The notes under the pieces were generated by a model. The model was given only the letters and a program-made list of their open reading frames with translations. It was not told the DNA's origin and made no database searches. From Sarcomyxa edulis (Eukaryota; Basidiomycota; Agaricomycetes; Agaricales; Mycenaceae), in assembly GCA_009761415.1 (NCBI GenBank), contig QUOL01000007.1, positions 1,116,001 to 1,180,000 on the forward strand: DNA of 64,000 bases, given 5' to 3'. Positions within the stretch are counted from its first letter, which is position 1. Each line of letters opens with the position of its first letter. The translations under genes and the position numbers were made by a program. Below, piece by piece: positions 22,108-34,900 of the stretch.

Positions 22108-25100
22108 TTAAGCGTGGAAGGTGCCCATATTTTGGGGGTTCTGTTGGTAGGCTTGATACATGTAGGCTTGGTAAACGTGAGGCGGGACCGTTTGAGGAGG
22201 CATGCCATTGTAAGAAGGTTGCCCCATGCCAATAATGCCTCCTTGCGTCATGTTGGGAGGCTGTTGCGCGCCGTATGCAGCGTTGGGTGACATCGCTGTG
22301 TTCGCTGGTAAACCAGTGCTACGGCGAACACTAGTCCGAGGGCTGTTGGTCTCGGGAGAACGCAACGCGAATGGATTGAAGGGATCAGAACTGGGAGAGT
22401 AATTCGTTCCGGCAGTGGTGGCGCGGCGAGCACTCCCGTTTTGAGAATACGCGGGGTCGATATGCAACTGCGGGGGACCTGCTTGAGGGTTTTGTCCACC
22501 CATCTGCAAGGCAGCCATCATAGACGCCAATCCTTGGTCATTGTATCCAGAAGGTAATCCTGGCATGCCAAAGGAGTTCTGCGGCGAAAGCTTAGGCTTG
22601 CCAGGTTGCGCAGCATTGGTGTATGTCGGCTGGAAGTTGGGAACGGGAAGACCAACTTCCTCAATGAGTCTACGATAGGCCTGGGTCGCGATGACCTTGA
22701 GCTCAATGAGAACGCGCTTAGTCGCTTCGACATATTTGGGCTTCTGCGCAGCATCGATGAACGGACTCGTAAGAATCTTGTGGACGACGGCTACGCCGTT
22801 GACTTGATCTCCCAATACGTCGGTAAGGACATGATCCCCCGGAGAAGAGAACAGAGCATCCACAACTTGAGTAGAGGCCTCAGGTTCGATCTTCTGGTTC
22901 ACGATTCTCAAAACAGTGAGCGACGCAAGCTTATGAGTGCAGAGGTGCGACAGGTGAGGAGTGAAACGAGGCGCTAGAAGATTGTAACGCGACGGGAATC
23001 CAGAGGTGTCGAGCAGCCAAGTGAGCAGCAACGCGCCGTTGGGGTTTGTGGCCAACGGAATGGAATTGAGAATGACCGCAGTCGCGATACGGCGCTGCTG
23101 ACTGAGAGTTATATGAGGACTCTCAAGGCAGGCCCTCATGCTTCGAGCACCGAAGCGGCCTTGTGCGACTTCCCACATGCGGTCAACAATGGCGTCGAAA
23201 ATGAAATCGTTGCCAGGAGAACCGAACCGAAGGCAGCACCTAATGAAAACTCAATGACTCATTATAGCAAAATGGAAAACAACAGAGACTTACTGTACGA
23301 CGTAGTTCCCGAATTGGTCGAGAAGCAAAGGGGGTGCATAAGCACGAAGGTTCTGTCCAATGAGTGCGACTTCCTCTGGGCTGGAAACGCATTCGATGAT
23401 CTTCTGAGCAGCCCAAGTACCATTCTTGTGGATGCCGATCATGGCAAGATTGGGCGTGATGCGCTCAAGCATCGCGAAGCGGGGTACAGGAGAGCATCTC
23501 TCGAACAACTTTTGAACAACCTATGGAGAGAGCATAAACATACGACCACTGTTCAAGGGATTCGAACATACCGTGTTCCCGAGCCAATCAGACGCAAGAT
23601 CAACGATCTCACCGTCAAGGAATTCAGTGGCAACTTGATCTATTTCACTGACGGTCATAGTTCCTGAATCCAACCTCTTGCGCAGCTCGCGCAATTTCGA
23701 AGCGTCCCAGTGTCTGTTGTGGGGTCTCTCAGACACAAGGGGAATCGTCGTGTAATACATGGTGGGAGGGCGGAATTCTGTATAGATTCGTAAGTTGTTT
23801 GATCAAGACATTCATGGCAGAAGATACTGACCAGAAAGTGCTTGGATATCAGCCTCGGCGTCTGCACTGCCAGCACTGAGTTCCCTCATGATCATCTGCT
23901 GCTCAGTCACCGAAGGAGCCCAACCGGGTGGTTTGACCATCCCGTCGGGAATATACGAAGCTGTGTGCGTCCCCGATCCTATCATGCTGAGCAGCAGGTT
24001 CGAACGGTAGTTCTCAACCGCACCACCCAAAACTTGCTGATCAGCCGGGATGGTGGATGCACCCTTGACGCTGCGGAGCGCATGAATAGTCGCCCCAACA
24101 CTCAGGTCCCCAACACCCTGTACAGCGACAGCGGGAGTCTCATCTTGACCCCCGTTTCCATCTTGACCGTTCTTGACGGGAACTTTGGCAAACCCAATAC
24201 GGATAGCACCAACGTCACTACCAAGGACGTCGCGGCCGTTGAGAGCTTTTCTGGCTCGGACAGCGTCATCCAAACGTTCGAAGTTGACTGATTGAAATGG
24301 ATTAGTCTCATGAGATGCATCTCGTACGATAAAAACATACTGAATCCACAATTCTTATGAGTCAACACCCTCGCCGATTCAATAGGCCCATAAGGACTGA
24401 AAACACTCAATATCGTGGCAGGAGTGGTGGTCGAAGGAATAGATCCTATCCAAAGTGCTCGGGTTGGAGTAGATTGAAGCTGAGCATCCATACCTCCCAG
24501 ACCAGCATTGACTCCAGGAGTCTTTCCGGCGGGGGCACCGGGAGACGTCGCACCAGAGCTCGTCGCAGGAGGGGTACCTTTGGCAGGTGCGACAGGAGCA
24601 CTGTCGGCTTTACCGAAGCCAATGCGCACCGTCTGGCCGTTAGGCATACCTATATTTCCTCCAAGCCTGTTGAGAACATCTTCTTTGGCCCGGATGGCAT
24701 CAGCTTGGTCGACGAAATTGACGAAACCACATTCCTGTCAGGAGCTGGTCAGTAATACTCAGAACCCTAATGAATGGGACAGACCTTCTCAGGTAAAAGT
24801 CGTAAACTTTCGATAGCACCGTACGGAGCAAACACGTGAATCAACTGCTCGCTAGTCACAGCGCTATCGAGGTTCCCAATCCACAAAGACCGTGTAGGAG
24901 TCTGTATCTGCGAGGACAAACCCTCTGACTTTGGAGAGACAGCTCGAATCTGCGGAGGAGGGGCGACCAGATAGGGCGAGGTACGGTTACCTGAAATCTC
25001 TCCGTTGGGGAAGTGAACACTGGGGGTTAGTCCATTGCGGGAGCCTGCTAATTTGTCCGTCTTCAATATCCCTGATGGATTTCCGAGAATCCCGGTCATA

Positions 25101-26307
25101 GAAACAAAGCTCGAACCTTGAAGAGACATCTCATTGATGTGCTGAGCTTCTGCCGCTGCCGCTGCCCGCCGTTGCAAGGACCGCATCGGGTCATCGAGAT
25201 TCCCCACCGAAATGGCTCGCGGTCTTAAACCGTTCGTCGGGGTCAGATGGTCCGTTTGCTTGAACCCCTTGGCGACATACGGGGAGGAAGCGTAACCTCC
25301 CTCTGGAGTCGATGTATCGTAAGAATTGAGGCGCTGACGAGTATAAGCCTGATCGTCGTAAGTATCGAAATATTCGTCCTCTTCATCAGCCGCTGGAGTG
25401 GACAACAATGATCCTGCGGCGGAAGGTCTCATACGGTAGGGATGAGAGACGGTGGTAGCGCGTAAACGAGATGGATTTCCCGCGAGGTTTCCCGCGATTG
25501 CAGCCTGTGCTTGGTTCCGCAATTCCGAAAGTGTTGCAGCGGGTGGAGGTCGATGGCTGTCGTCTAAGCCGAGGTAATCAAGAGTGTGAACGTCGAAGTC
25601 GTCCGCTCCTGAATCTTGCGATGCCACAGACCGTAATTCGTCTAGGATTGGGAATCCGTTACCACCGTTTGTCGACGATAACCAGGACGAAGAAAAGATG
25701 GAAGGCCCAAACGCGTTTGAAAGGCCGCCGGTGGGCAAGGTCAGAGAGCCGGATCGAAGACGACTGTGACGTTCCGTGACTCCAGACCCGGCGACGGATG
25801 AGGCGACGGAGGTCGAATGGCGAAGACCAGGTCTCAACGCTTGTAGGTTCGGAGGAGCGACGGGGGCTTGTTGTCTCTGTGGTTCTACGAGTGATTCGGT
25901 AGAGCCCGGTGTGCTTCCCAGGGTGCTGGACGCGGCCGCAAAACGTTGAGCAGCAAGTTGTACGTTGGAAGGTAAGGTTCCAGCCCTCGCCCTCCTAAAC
26001 CCGGGTGGGTAATTAGATTGGGGCAGGGTAGAGCCATCCCCAGGAGTCGTGACGGAAGGTGAAACATCATTGGGTGGAGAGCCTCCTGAAGCAATAGCGC
26101 GCAGCGCAGGAGGCAGATATCTGCCTCCCATTCTTTCTTCGGCCTGTAGCTCTCTCGCTCTGCTCACTCGACGTGAGAAAATTCACGAGGAGAATGAGAG
26201 GGATCAACTCACCTTTTCGCGAACGCGGCTGACGGCGCAGGGGGTGGTGTCTTCCCAGTGGGAACCCTCGAATAGGAGCCGTTGTTGTCATTGGCAGATA
26301 AAGACAT
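22108..26307 (-). CDS. RNA-binding protein with two RRMs and Pumilio repeats (JSN1/PUF2-like)
   Basis: Post-transcriptional regulator of the yeast JSN1(PUF1)/PUF2 type. A first exon (ATG 26307, MSLSANDNNGSYSRVPTGK) joins a long disordered exon rich in Ser/Pro/Gln with YLGLDDSHRPPPAATLSEL and RPRAISVGNLDDPMRSLQRR. RRM1 is TRSLWIGNLDSAVTSEQLI with its second RNP in ECGFVNFVDQADAI. RRM2 is TRALWIGSIPSTTTPATIL with NCGFVNFERLDDAV. The PUF/ARM region starts near RHWDASKLRELRKRLDSG and carries repeats such as FLDGEIVDLASDWLGNTVVQ, GIHKNGTWAAQKIIECVSS, LLLDQFGNYVVQCCLRFG and VLGDQVNGVAVVHKILTSPF. A Pro/Gln/Asn-rich tail ends QNPQNMGTFHA. In yeast this class binds mRNAs of membrane proteins and helps place Arp2/3 at mitochondria; the role here is inference. 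About 1,150 residues. Confidence 0.9.
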
Positions 26308-26702
26308 TATAGAGATTTGAATGAAGAACGATTAGGAATTACGAATGTGATGGGCGGACGCTTGTCCGTCAGAAAAACGATTACCGTCAAAGAATAGGCA
26401 ATTAAGTCGAGAGAGAGACGTCCAGGTAGTAAGAGCTGGACGAATGCTGGCCGTAATAAGATGCCTTCGAATCTGGATTATCGACAACGGAAGCGAATTT
26501 TGAGGAGCGAAGATAGACAGACAAGAGTTGCCCACAACTACTATGGTAGAGTGCCTCCAGAAAATAGTACTAAGTAATAGAGAATCGTGATGGGGGGAGC
26601 AAAGCTAGCAAGTCTCGCGCCTTGCTGTCACAAATTCAGCCTCCGATTGCTCACGAGCGTCAGCCCACAGTGGCCCAGCAAAAGGTCAGCCTCTATGAAT
26701 TA
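26308..26702. other. Intergenic between PUF gene start and NLR-like gene end
   Basis: 395 bp upstream of the PUF gene and downstream of the NLR-like gene, both on the minus strand. No supportable gene or repeat was seen. Confidence 0.4.
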
Positions 26703-29700
26703 TTATTTCCTCAATCGTTCTACTACATTACGACACAAATTCGCGCCTTTGATATCTCCTGTGCTCTTGTACAACTCCAGCGCTTCTTCGACGTGGCGTC
26801 GACTAGACAATCCCCGAGCTATCCCCAGCAGGCAGTCCGCCACATCCCGCACTGCCTCGAACTTCAAGCTGACCGGATATGCCGCCCTGTATAGTGCTAT
26901 TGCTGTCGTGGTATCCCCTTCTGCAAGGTAAACATCTCCCAAACGCACAATCGCGTGCGCTTGATTTCTTGGGAGGGCGAGTTGATGATATATTGACAAC
27001 GCGACCAGCTGGTGTCTCCAGGCCAGAGATGGACGAGAACGGACCAGCGACAATGCCCCCAATTTCGTGTGACACATGCCTGCTTGTTCCTTGTAATGCT
27101 CGACGCAGCTATTCAATGCTTGCGTGTAGAAAAACTCCGCCTAAAATAGTTATAGTAAGCGCTTAATTTTAGACAATGCATGAAAACTTACCTCTCCAAA
27201 GTGCCCCGGGCCTAAATAGAATGCAAGATCTCCCAAGACCATACGACAGTGTAAGATTCCGTGAACAGATTCTATCTTTTCAAAGAATTTTAGAGCTGCA
27301 TCAATCCAGGTCATGGACGTGGCCACATCGTACACGGCCGCGGCAACTTCGCCCAACGATAGCTGGGAATAAGCAACGCTCAAGACTTCTGACAAATCTC
27401 GTTCGAGATAGTGAGATAGTGACCTCTGATAGTCGGCCTGCGCTACGCGAAAGTCGCAGCGCGCGTAGGCTATGTCACCTGTGTTGACAATATGAGTATC
27501 TCACGGAAATTGATATAAACCGGCATAGCATACCTTTGAGTATATGACAACGTCCAATTAGACGGTCTATCCCGGTCTTCTGAAGTGCTTCAATGGCCCT
27601 GTCGAGATATCGTAACGCCTTCGAATATTGGGAGCGCGTATAAGCTATTGTACCCATCCAGTATAAGCAAAGACCGGCATTGGGCAAGTTCTGGAGCTCT
27701 TCGGATAGAGACAATGCTTCTTGACACTGAGATTCTGCACGGTCCAAGTCGCCCTTATAAAAGTTAAATTCCGAAAGTGCACCTAAGCATTTGGCCTTTA
27801 TGTTCGTATATGAAGATCAACGTAAGATTAAGGACATTGGTTCGCAAGTATACCTGACAGAGCTTGTTATTTGACTGCACAGCAAGAGCAAGAGCTTTTT
27901 CGCGAGTCTCCTTTTGCTGCTTGGGATTCTTCACAACCTGCCCGAGCAGCCACATGCATTCTGTTTGACGAAATAAGCAGTGAGAATGAAAGACCCAGTG
28001 AAGTACCTTACCTGACATATCAAATATGTTCCCGTCGGCTTCGAAAAGGGTTGCAGCTTTATTGCACAGCTCCTCCTTGTTGTCCGCCGTTTTGAGAGTG
28101 ACGGTTAACCAGGCTAGATGGAACGTTGCTTTTGCGAGAAGAGCATTGTCACCAAGCCTCTCAGCGGCATCTCGGGCTGCGCGCATCGTATCGATACCTC
28201 CTAGATGGGTGTAACGAGTAAATCTAGAGAGATCTATGGCTGCGCCAATACCACCCCGCACAACATCCTCTTCTAACCCCGATTTCGAGTCCAAAGCAAG
28301 ATAAATGATCGAATGAAAATTACCAACGTCGGGAGTCATGCGCTCTACGATTAACTGACCGTGAATTCGGCCTAATTCCGAGGCTATGCCTACGAATCCC
28401 ATATAGTAAGACAACACGGAGTTTAGGGATGCCGACCTGACTGGATGATGGTGAAGAAGCATGTGGGCGCGAATTGGGGCTAAGACGCGGGTACGATTAC
28501 TTCCGGCGACGTACGCCAGCGAGGTTCGCCAGAGGGTGGATAAAGCTCTCCTAGGCATGTGTATTTCTTTGAAGATGACATCTACTTTCCTGATATCCAC
28601 ACCGTCAGGTAGCAGAGAGAGCAGTGCCAAGAGATGGACTGCTTCTGGTACAGCAAGAAGGCGAGGAGAGTTCAAAGATATTTGGATAGAGACATCCAGA
28701 TTACTCTGACGATTGGATGTCCGGGTCAAAAGAGCGCTCTGCTCCCCGCGCCACCTCTGGAGAAGTGATGATGTACTGTCTGTTTGCGCCATCGTGGCCA
28801 TCAGGGTCAAAGGTAAAGGTACGCAGTCCACTGCTATCAACAGTTCATCGACAAGGGGGTCGTCTTGTGCACCTTCGGAGACGGCCAAGAAGGCTTGACG
28901 AGCATCAACCAGAGACAGCGGGCTAAGGGGAGGAAGGAATGGCCGTGACCATTCTACGTTTCCCGGTCGTTCAGAGCCGCGCATAGTGATGATCAGGCTC
29001 AGATTGCTCAGATGCGCGAAAGTGCTGAGCAGTTCCTCGACTTCGGCTTTGGAAGTGTCGGGCTCCCAAGCGGTTTCCAAATTGTCCAGGACTAGCAAGA
29101 CAGGTTGTCTAGAGTCTCCAAGTTTCTCGACAACTTGTCGTTGCAGTTTGGGTCCTCGGACATCGAGTAAGCCTGCGATCGCAGTCACGATATCATCTTT
29201 TCCTCGAGCACCGTCGCACACGACGAAAAACCGGTGCGAACCGAATGCTTTGACGATGGCTTCATTATGAAGGACCTTCGTCACTAGACTCGTCTTACCT
29301 ATGCCTGGATAATAATTTCATCAGTGCAAGGACATTGTATATCACAGATAATTTACCCCACCTGCAGCGCCCAATATGGCCACACGACCTGCAGCCTTCG
29401 CAGTCAAGCATTTGACAACCTTTTGTATCTCGGCATCTCGTCCGAAGACATTCTGAAGATCAGTGGGGAGCTCTAGTTTCGCCATACTATGACGAGTAAG
29501 TGCAGTGTTGAGAACGAAGGAGGGATTCAAGCTTACGATACACGTGTCTCGAACGTCTTAAGGGAAGAAATGAGCAAACATGCGGCCATCATTTGGGAAT
29601 AGCTCACCTGTATCGCCAATTCAGCGATGGCATCTCGGCGAACTTCTTCTATCACCCCGCGAATACAAGCTTGACGCTCGTTCCGTTGTGTGTCTGATAT

Positions 29701-30357
29701 AGCCAGAGTCCGGTCAATGCCCATGGCAGAATTCACCTGAATGGCCGGTCAATCTGAGAGATCCGGCGCAACAGACGAATAGAGACTGACCGAGAACAGG
29801 AACATTGCCCGTCGGACGTCCTCCCGAGCTCTCCGTAAAATAACTTCATCATTCGGATATTTGACATACCAGGCCATGGTTGAATCACGCCGTGAGAACT
29901 GTTCGAGCTGATGATGCACTGCTTCGATTCCTCTTGAGTGAGTAAAAAATTGAAACCAATCATTAGACAGAGGCACATATTCGCAGAAAGGAATACCACT
30001 TGCTGGCATAAGTTCGAAATGTTTTTCATGAGTTCTTCATCAATATTATCCTGATGCTCCTCTACTTGTTCGGCAACTGCTTGAACCAAATCATCGATGT
30101 CACCAACGAGGGCTGTAGACTCGGCTTTGTTTAACTTCGCCGACTGTTCGTTCAAAAGATAGTCAACACTTGATACATTCGCAACAATGAAGCGTTCATA
30201 CATTGCATATCTCTAGAATGACTGACAGCACCCCGGCGACACCCTTCAGGGCAGGGACATTGCTTATCTCACCGATCTGTTCCAGAAATTGGAGCCCTTG
30301 GCTCAATACATCGCGGCACTGAACCGATTGCTGGGCTCTGTTTGTACGTCTGGACAT
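26703..30357 (-). CDS. NLR-like STAND NTPase with helical N-terminal domain and TPR-type C-terminus
   Basis: A fungal NOD-like receptor architecture, about 1,050 residues in many exons. From ATG 30357 (MSRRTNRAQQ) a helical domain of about 190 residues includes VPALKGVAGVLSVILEICN, DLVQAVAEQVEEHQDNIDEE and RRAREDVRRAMFLFS. This pattern resembles the four-helix MLKL-N/HeLo-like domains on mushroom NLRs. The NTPase starts at LPTDLQNVFGRDAEIQKVV and has Walker A GAAGIGKTSL, split by an intron at 29305-29361. Walker B is PVLLVLDNLETAWEP, the sensor LSLIITMRGSERPG, and the winged-helix region EAVHLLALLSLLPDGVDIRK. The C-terminal half is TPR-like: AGLCLYWMGTIAYTRSQYSK, AHAIVRLGDVYLAEGDTTTA and DVADCLLGIARGLSSRRHVE. 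In fungi such proteins sense non-self and can trigger cell death; here that is inferred from architecture. The start codon is probable, not proven. Confidence 0.85.
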
Positions 30358-30476
30358 ATAGTGTAGCCGGGGATATCTGGACGCTTCAGTACTTGAAAAC
30401 GGTGTGGGTGAATTCTAGCGCTGGAAGCTGTTATGAAAACTCACCTTTCAAAGCGTCAAACGGATTACGCGCTTAA

Positions 30477-31171
30477 TGGCGAGCGCCTTTAATCAGCATC
30501 AGCAAAGAGGCGATGTAAGTTCAGAGGCCGCCGATAGGTCTCCCAGTCGGCGCTTTCGGAGAAGATCTCTGGAAAACAGGCACCGTGAGTGTAGATATCC
30601 TGAGAACGCGTGGTCATATAAGGCGAGGTTGTACAGGCCGCATGAACATTGCATTCTCTTCCAGCGCCTGAGTTGTAGTTGACTTGAGGTATCGGACGGG
30701 CCAAGACCATAAGACCACCTGCACAGTGGCCATGGGAAGATTCTGTTCGAACGTCTCGAGTTAGCACACGATCATACTATCAAGAAACTCATTTTAATGC
30801 TTGAACAGATGAATGCCGCTCTTACGAAAACTAGATCCAAGTCAAAAAAGACTGAGGTACCCAGATCTAAGGCTTGACATCTGACTTGAACGAGAATTGG
30901 GTTGAGTTGAGGATTCATGACAGGTTGCCCAAATTCAAAAGCTGCCAGTGCCTGCAGTTGAGTCGGTTTCCCGATGTAGAGAAACGTGATCTCCGTCGCG
31001 TCGCGTCAAGACATCGGCCTCGGCGGTCTCCTCGGTCTTCCTTTCCCTTCGCACCCGCTCAAGACCACGATGTGCTCTAAACATCTAGCAAATCTTAAGT
31101 GGATTCCTACACCGGTACTCTCATCCGTGCGTCAGGTGCTCGAGGGTATGGCGTCTGATAAATCCGCTTGA
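30477..31171 (+). CDS. Possible small multi-exon gene divergent from the NLR-like gene
   Basis: A chain of consistent short introns suggests a protein of about 95-100 residues. ATG 30477 begins MASAFNQHQQRGD, followed by a GTAAGT donor. A very small exon (GCACC) and later pieces give HEHCILFQRLS, LAMGRFCSN, MNAALTKTRSKSKKTE and VAQIQKLPVPA. The last exon, after a strong pyrimidine tract and CTCAAG acceptor, reads TTMCSKHLANLKWIPTPVLS and ends GMASDKSA. Five of the introns fall in the usual 50-110 nt range. No family is recognised. The microexon and the last junction are uncertain. It would start 120 bp from the NLR start and read away from it. Chance assembly is possible; transcript data would decide. 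Confidence 0.38.
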
Positions 31172-31925
31172 GGAACAATTTACACGCCAACGACAGTCAG
31201 ACCATTTTATCTTGCGACAACTATACACAGAATGTCCCACAGACTCAATTCGCGCTCAAGATACGTGCATGGCAATATAATCATATCATAATACCCATGG
31301 GCATAGTACAAGAAAGAATCACTGCCTAATTTCTGAGTTGTGGTGAGAAGGGGGGAACATAGAGACAACAGGGCCTCGGAATATCAATACAGAACAAAGA
31401 AGGAGAGAAAGAAAAATCGTAGACCACTGCAAAACGTCTACCTCGAAAAGGAGGGGGTGATATCAAGGTTGAGGGTATTCAAGAAGCCGTTGCAACAAAA
31501 AAAAAAGGGGTGTAATATAATAAGAATGCAAGTGGTCATAGTCGTGGTCATGGTCATGGTTCGAGTGCGAACGGCTAAAAAAAAGGCCCGAGGAAAGTTG
31601 CGTGTATACTCTCCCAAACAACAAAAAAAATGTGCGTTGAAGGGTAGAATCGAAAGGCGACAAACAGGCAAGAGAGGGAGATGGTGACAATATCTGATAC
31701 AAATCTAATGTTGGTTTGAATTCTCGAGAGACGGAATAATCGATATGATATGTAAAAAACAAGGGGAGGAATGAGAAGAACGAAAAAAATAGGGAATGGC
31801 AAGCGATTAAAGATAGGGCAAAAAACGACCTAAGACGCGCAACGAGGGCAGAGTTCTTCGGCAGCCCAAACAAGGAGCAAAGAGGAGAAGAACGAAAAGA
31901 AGAACGAAAAGAGGAGATCTACCAT
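31172..31925. other. Long purine-rich region, 3' flank of the GDS1/APSES-like gene
   Basis: From about 31330 to 31920 the plus strand is dominated by A and G, with several A-runs up to 12 (for example at 31497 and 31578). It reads as U- and C-rich sequence in the direction of the minus gene that ends at 31926, so it may be its 3' untranslated region. Open frames here are products of the biased composition. Confidence 0.5.
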
Positions 31926-34900
31926 TCAAGCTGCCTTCGTACTACGTCGACGTGAACGTGGACGAGTCCGGGCTGCAATAGCATCAGCCACTCTTTTTGA
32001 TCGCCGAAGAGGTCGATCAGATCGCTCTGGGATGGGTGTGCGCGGCGAAGGGGTGCGAGTCTCTACAGCTGGCGCTTCAATTGAGACTGGATTAGGGAAT
32101 TGAGGTTCTTCTGATTCTTCTTCAGCGCTCACGGCCGGAGCTTGCAATTTGCTAGTCTGGCAAGGCGTCGTCGTACCCGAATTATCCCAATCGGAATCAG
32201 GGATGGAACAGAACGTGTGGAAGATCTCCTGCTCGGTCGCACTTAGCGGTTGATCCATGAACTCCAAGCCGACAGTAGACGTGGCCAGAGTAGGTGGTAA
32301 GTCCAAGGTGCAAGAGCTATCGATAGATATTACAGGCTCTTCAGGCGCTGTCGGAAGCGCTGTCTCCCATGGTCTATTCAGGATAGGTTTTAATACCGTG
32401 GTGAATCGGTCAGCATCGATCGTGGAGGTGAAATGGGGACCAAAATGATTGAGCATACGACCTGGGGCGCTGATCCGGTGGAAATCTTGCAAAGCGGATG
32501 GGAACCGTTCGAAAAGGACATCGGAGAGGAAAATGTCGAGGAGGCCGACGGGCGGTGGATGAGCCTTAACAAAAGCCTGCGCTTCTACGAGGGGAACCCA
32601 AACGCCGGAGATGACGGCAGAACCTGCTATCTCAGTCGCATTAGGCGTAACTGGGGCAGAAGGAGAGCCTAGGCCCAAACATTGCATAATGGGCGTCAGA
32701 TGTACGAAATCGGTGTCAATGCGGCGGAGGAAGAAAGATGACTCGAATATCATTTGATATACAGAGATCCCTGGATACCATACAAAAATGAGTTAGCAAA
32801 TTCGAGGGTGGCATGCAGTATCGAAAGCGCTTACCTTCAAATTGAGTGGCACTGATAGCGGGCGTGCATGGTTGACACGTGTTTACAACGACAGGACCCG
32901 TTTGCGAGATGCTCTGTGGAGGCGTGACCGACAGGGAAGAGGGTGATATAGAAGTGGGAGAGCTCATTGCCATGGCTCCAATCAAAGCCTTCAAAGCTTT
33001 GGGATCCGTAATTGTCATTGGATTGCTAAGGTCGCAGTCGACAGAAGGCCTGGCTGGCAAATCCAAATGTAGATTGGGAGGATAAGGCGGCGAGGTTGTT
33101 GCTGGTGATGGTGCGGATGCGAGTGTTGGGATTGAGTTGGTGAGAAAAGAGAAGGAGGGCGCGGTCTTTGCTCGACGCCGGAGAGTTCCAAGTCTGTCCT
33201 CTCCTGACTGCCATTCATCTCCATAGACTTCCTCAGGGCTTCCATAAAAGTTGTCACTCCATCTATAGTCCGTTTCTTGCCCAGTACCTGGTGAGCCAGG
33301 ATATGCGAGACTAGAAAAATCAGAGGAAGACGAAACGGAAGAGAGCGGCGATAACGGCGAGGAAGGGCCGGCATGAATTGGAAGAGGCATCGACCTGGTA
33401 TCATGGGGAGACACAAGTGAAGCTTCAAAATCGATATCCTCTTGTTTGATTCTCGTACACCCTTCATCATCCTCCATCGTAGACCAATGAGATGAACCCG
33501 CAGTCCTGTACGCCGACTCCCAATCCCAAGTCTCCAAAGGCTCTAGCTTTATATTGACGCTAGGTAATTCCTCGTCAAATATTCCAGCAGCGGCTTTCTC
33601 GACAACTTCGACCACGTTGACATCCGAAATGGAAGAGTCGAAATCGTCCCAGGCATCAAGCATACCTTGCACATCCCGCGGTTCCTGCTTCACAGCTACT
33701 TCCGCCTCCATGCCCGAAACCAGAGGCGCAGAGGGCGATCGAGGACCTGGACTTTCCCACAAAGTATTGTCATCGCCTTCGCTGTCGAATTCGAGATCCC
33801 AGTCATTGTCGTACGTTGCAGCAGGGGTACGTAGTCTGCCGGAGGAATAACGCCGGAACCCTGTCTTGGATCTGTAGTCATCGTCGTCTTCATCGTCGGA
33901 GTCTGGGGGAGGCGATGCAATGCTATGCGGGATTGAGGGAGAACGTCGGTGAAAATCGGAATTATAGTCTCGTGAGCCGGAAGCGTTGACAAAATAGGTG
34001 GGATAATAGTCATCGTAGGAAGGTGTGTAACTGGGAATGGATATCGAGCGTCGCGGGTAGGGTGGTAGCGACCAAGCTGGTTCTTCGTCTTTCTTTGGAG
34101 GGGGAGGACCTTCATCGTCGGAAGAATCGACTGACATGGAATCCTCTCTCGAATAATCAGATTCCGAATCTCTCGTGATATCGATGACCGACCTAGGTTG
34201 AGAGCTAGACGGTTCGGGAGTCGAGTTGGCGGGGCTCGATGATAGTTTGGCCAGAGGTTTCAATCGCAAAGTCAACCGAACCTTTGGAACAGGTTTCTCT
34301 TCGCTCGTCGACTCGGAATCCGACCCTTTACCCACTGTGCAACCTCGAAGATTCCGGAGGGGTCGCTTTCGCTTGTCGCCACATTGCTGCTCTATTCTGC
34401 GCTGCCTATCCTTCTGCTTCTGCTTGTCCCCTACTACAGCACCCAATTTGCCCGATGCGCCGTAATCACAGAGTCTGATACCGGCCCTGCTGAAGGGACA
34501 CGGTGCTCCTGTTGCCCTACTAAGATACCAGACCGTGGTTCCTCGTCTAAAATTTGTCTTGCGCGTTTCAGAGTCTGCTGTGCAGTGAGCGCCTCCGGAT
34601 CGTGAGTGAAGTGCAGGTAAGAGGTCGTCGTCGGATGGTGTGCCGGACAGTACATGGCGTAGGAGAAGTGGATGGTCTTGCTCGATATCGCATCGATGCA
34701 TATGTGTACGTATGTAGGTGGTAATGGCTTGACTCGCTGCAGACACGCTTTTGAAAATAAACATTAGAAGCTGCCAAAGCCAGACAGAAACCACGTTGAC
34801 TCACTTCTGACAGACTAGACCAAAGCGAACGGTCATCTCGGCTAGATCTTTGATTGTCATTGCACGATTGTCCTAAGAAGAATACATTATGAAATTGAGA

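Noticed and set aside
31340..31690. Lys/Arg-rich frame of 115 codons on the plus strand
   Set aside because: An artefact of purine-rich sequence: A/G-only codons give Lys, Arg, Glu and Gly.
32460..33110. Plus-strand frames antisense to the GDS1/APSES-like gene
   Set aside because: Shadows of a well-supported minus-strand coding exon.
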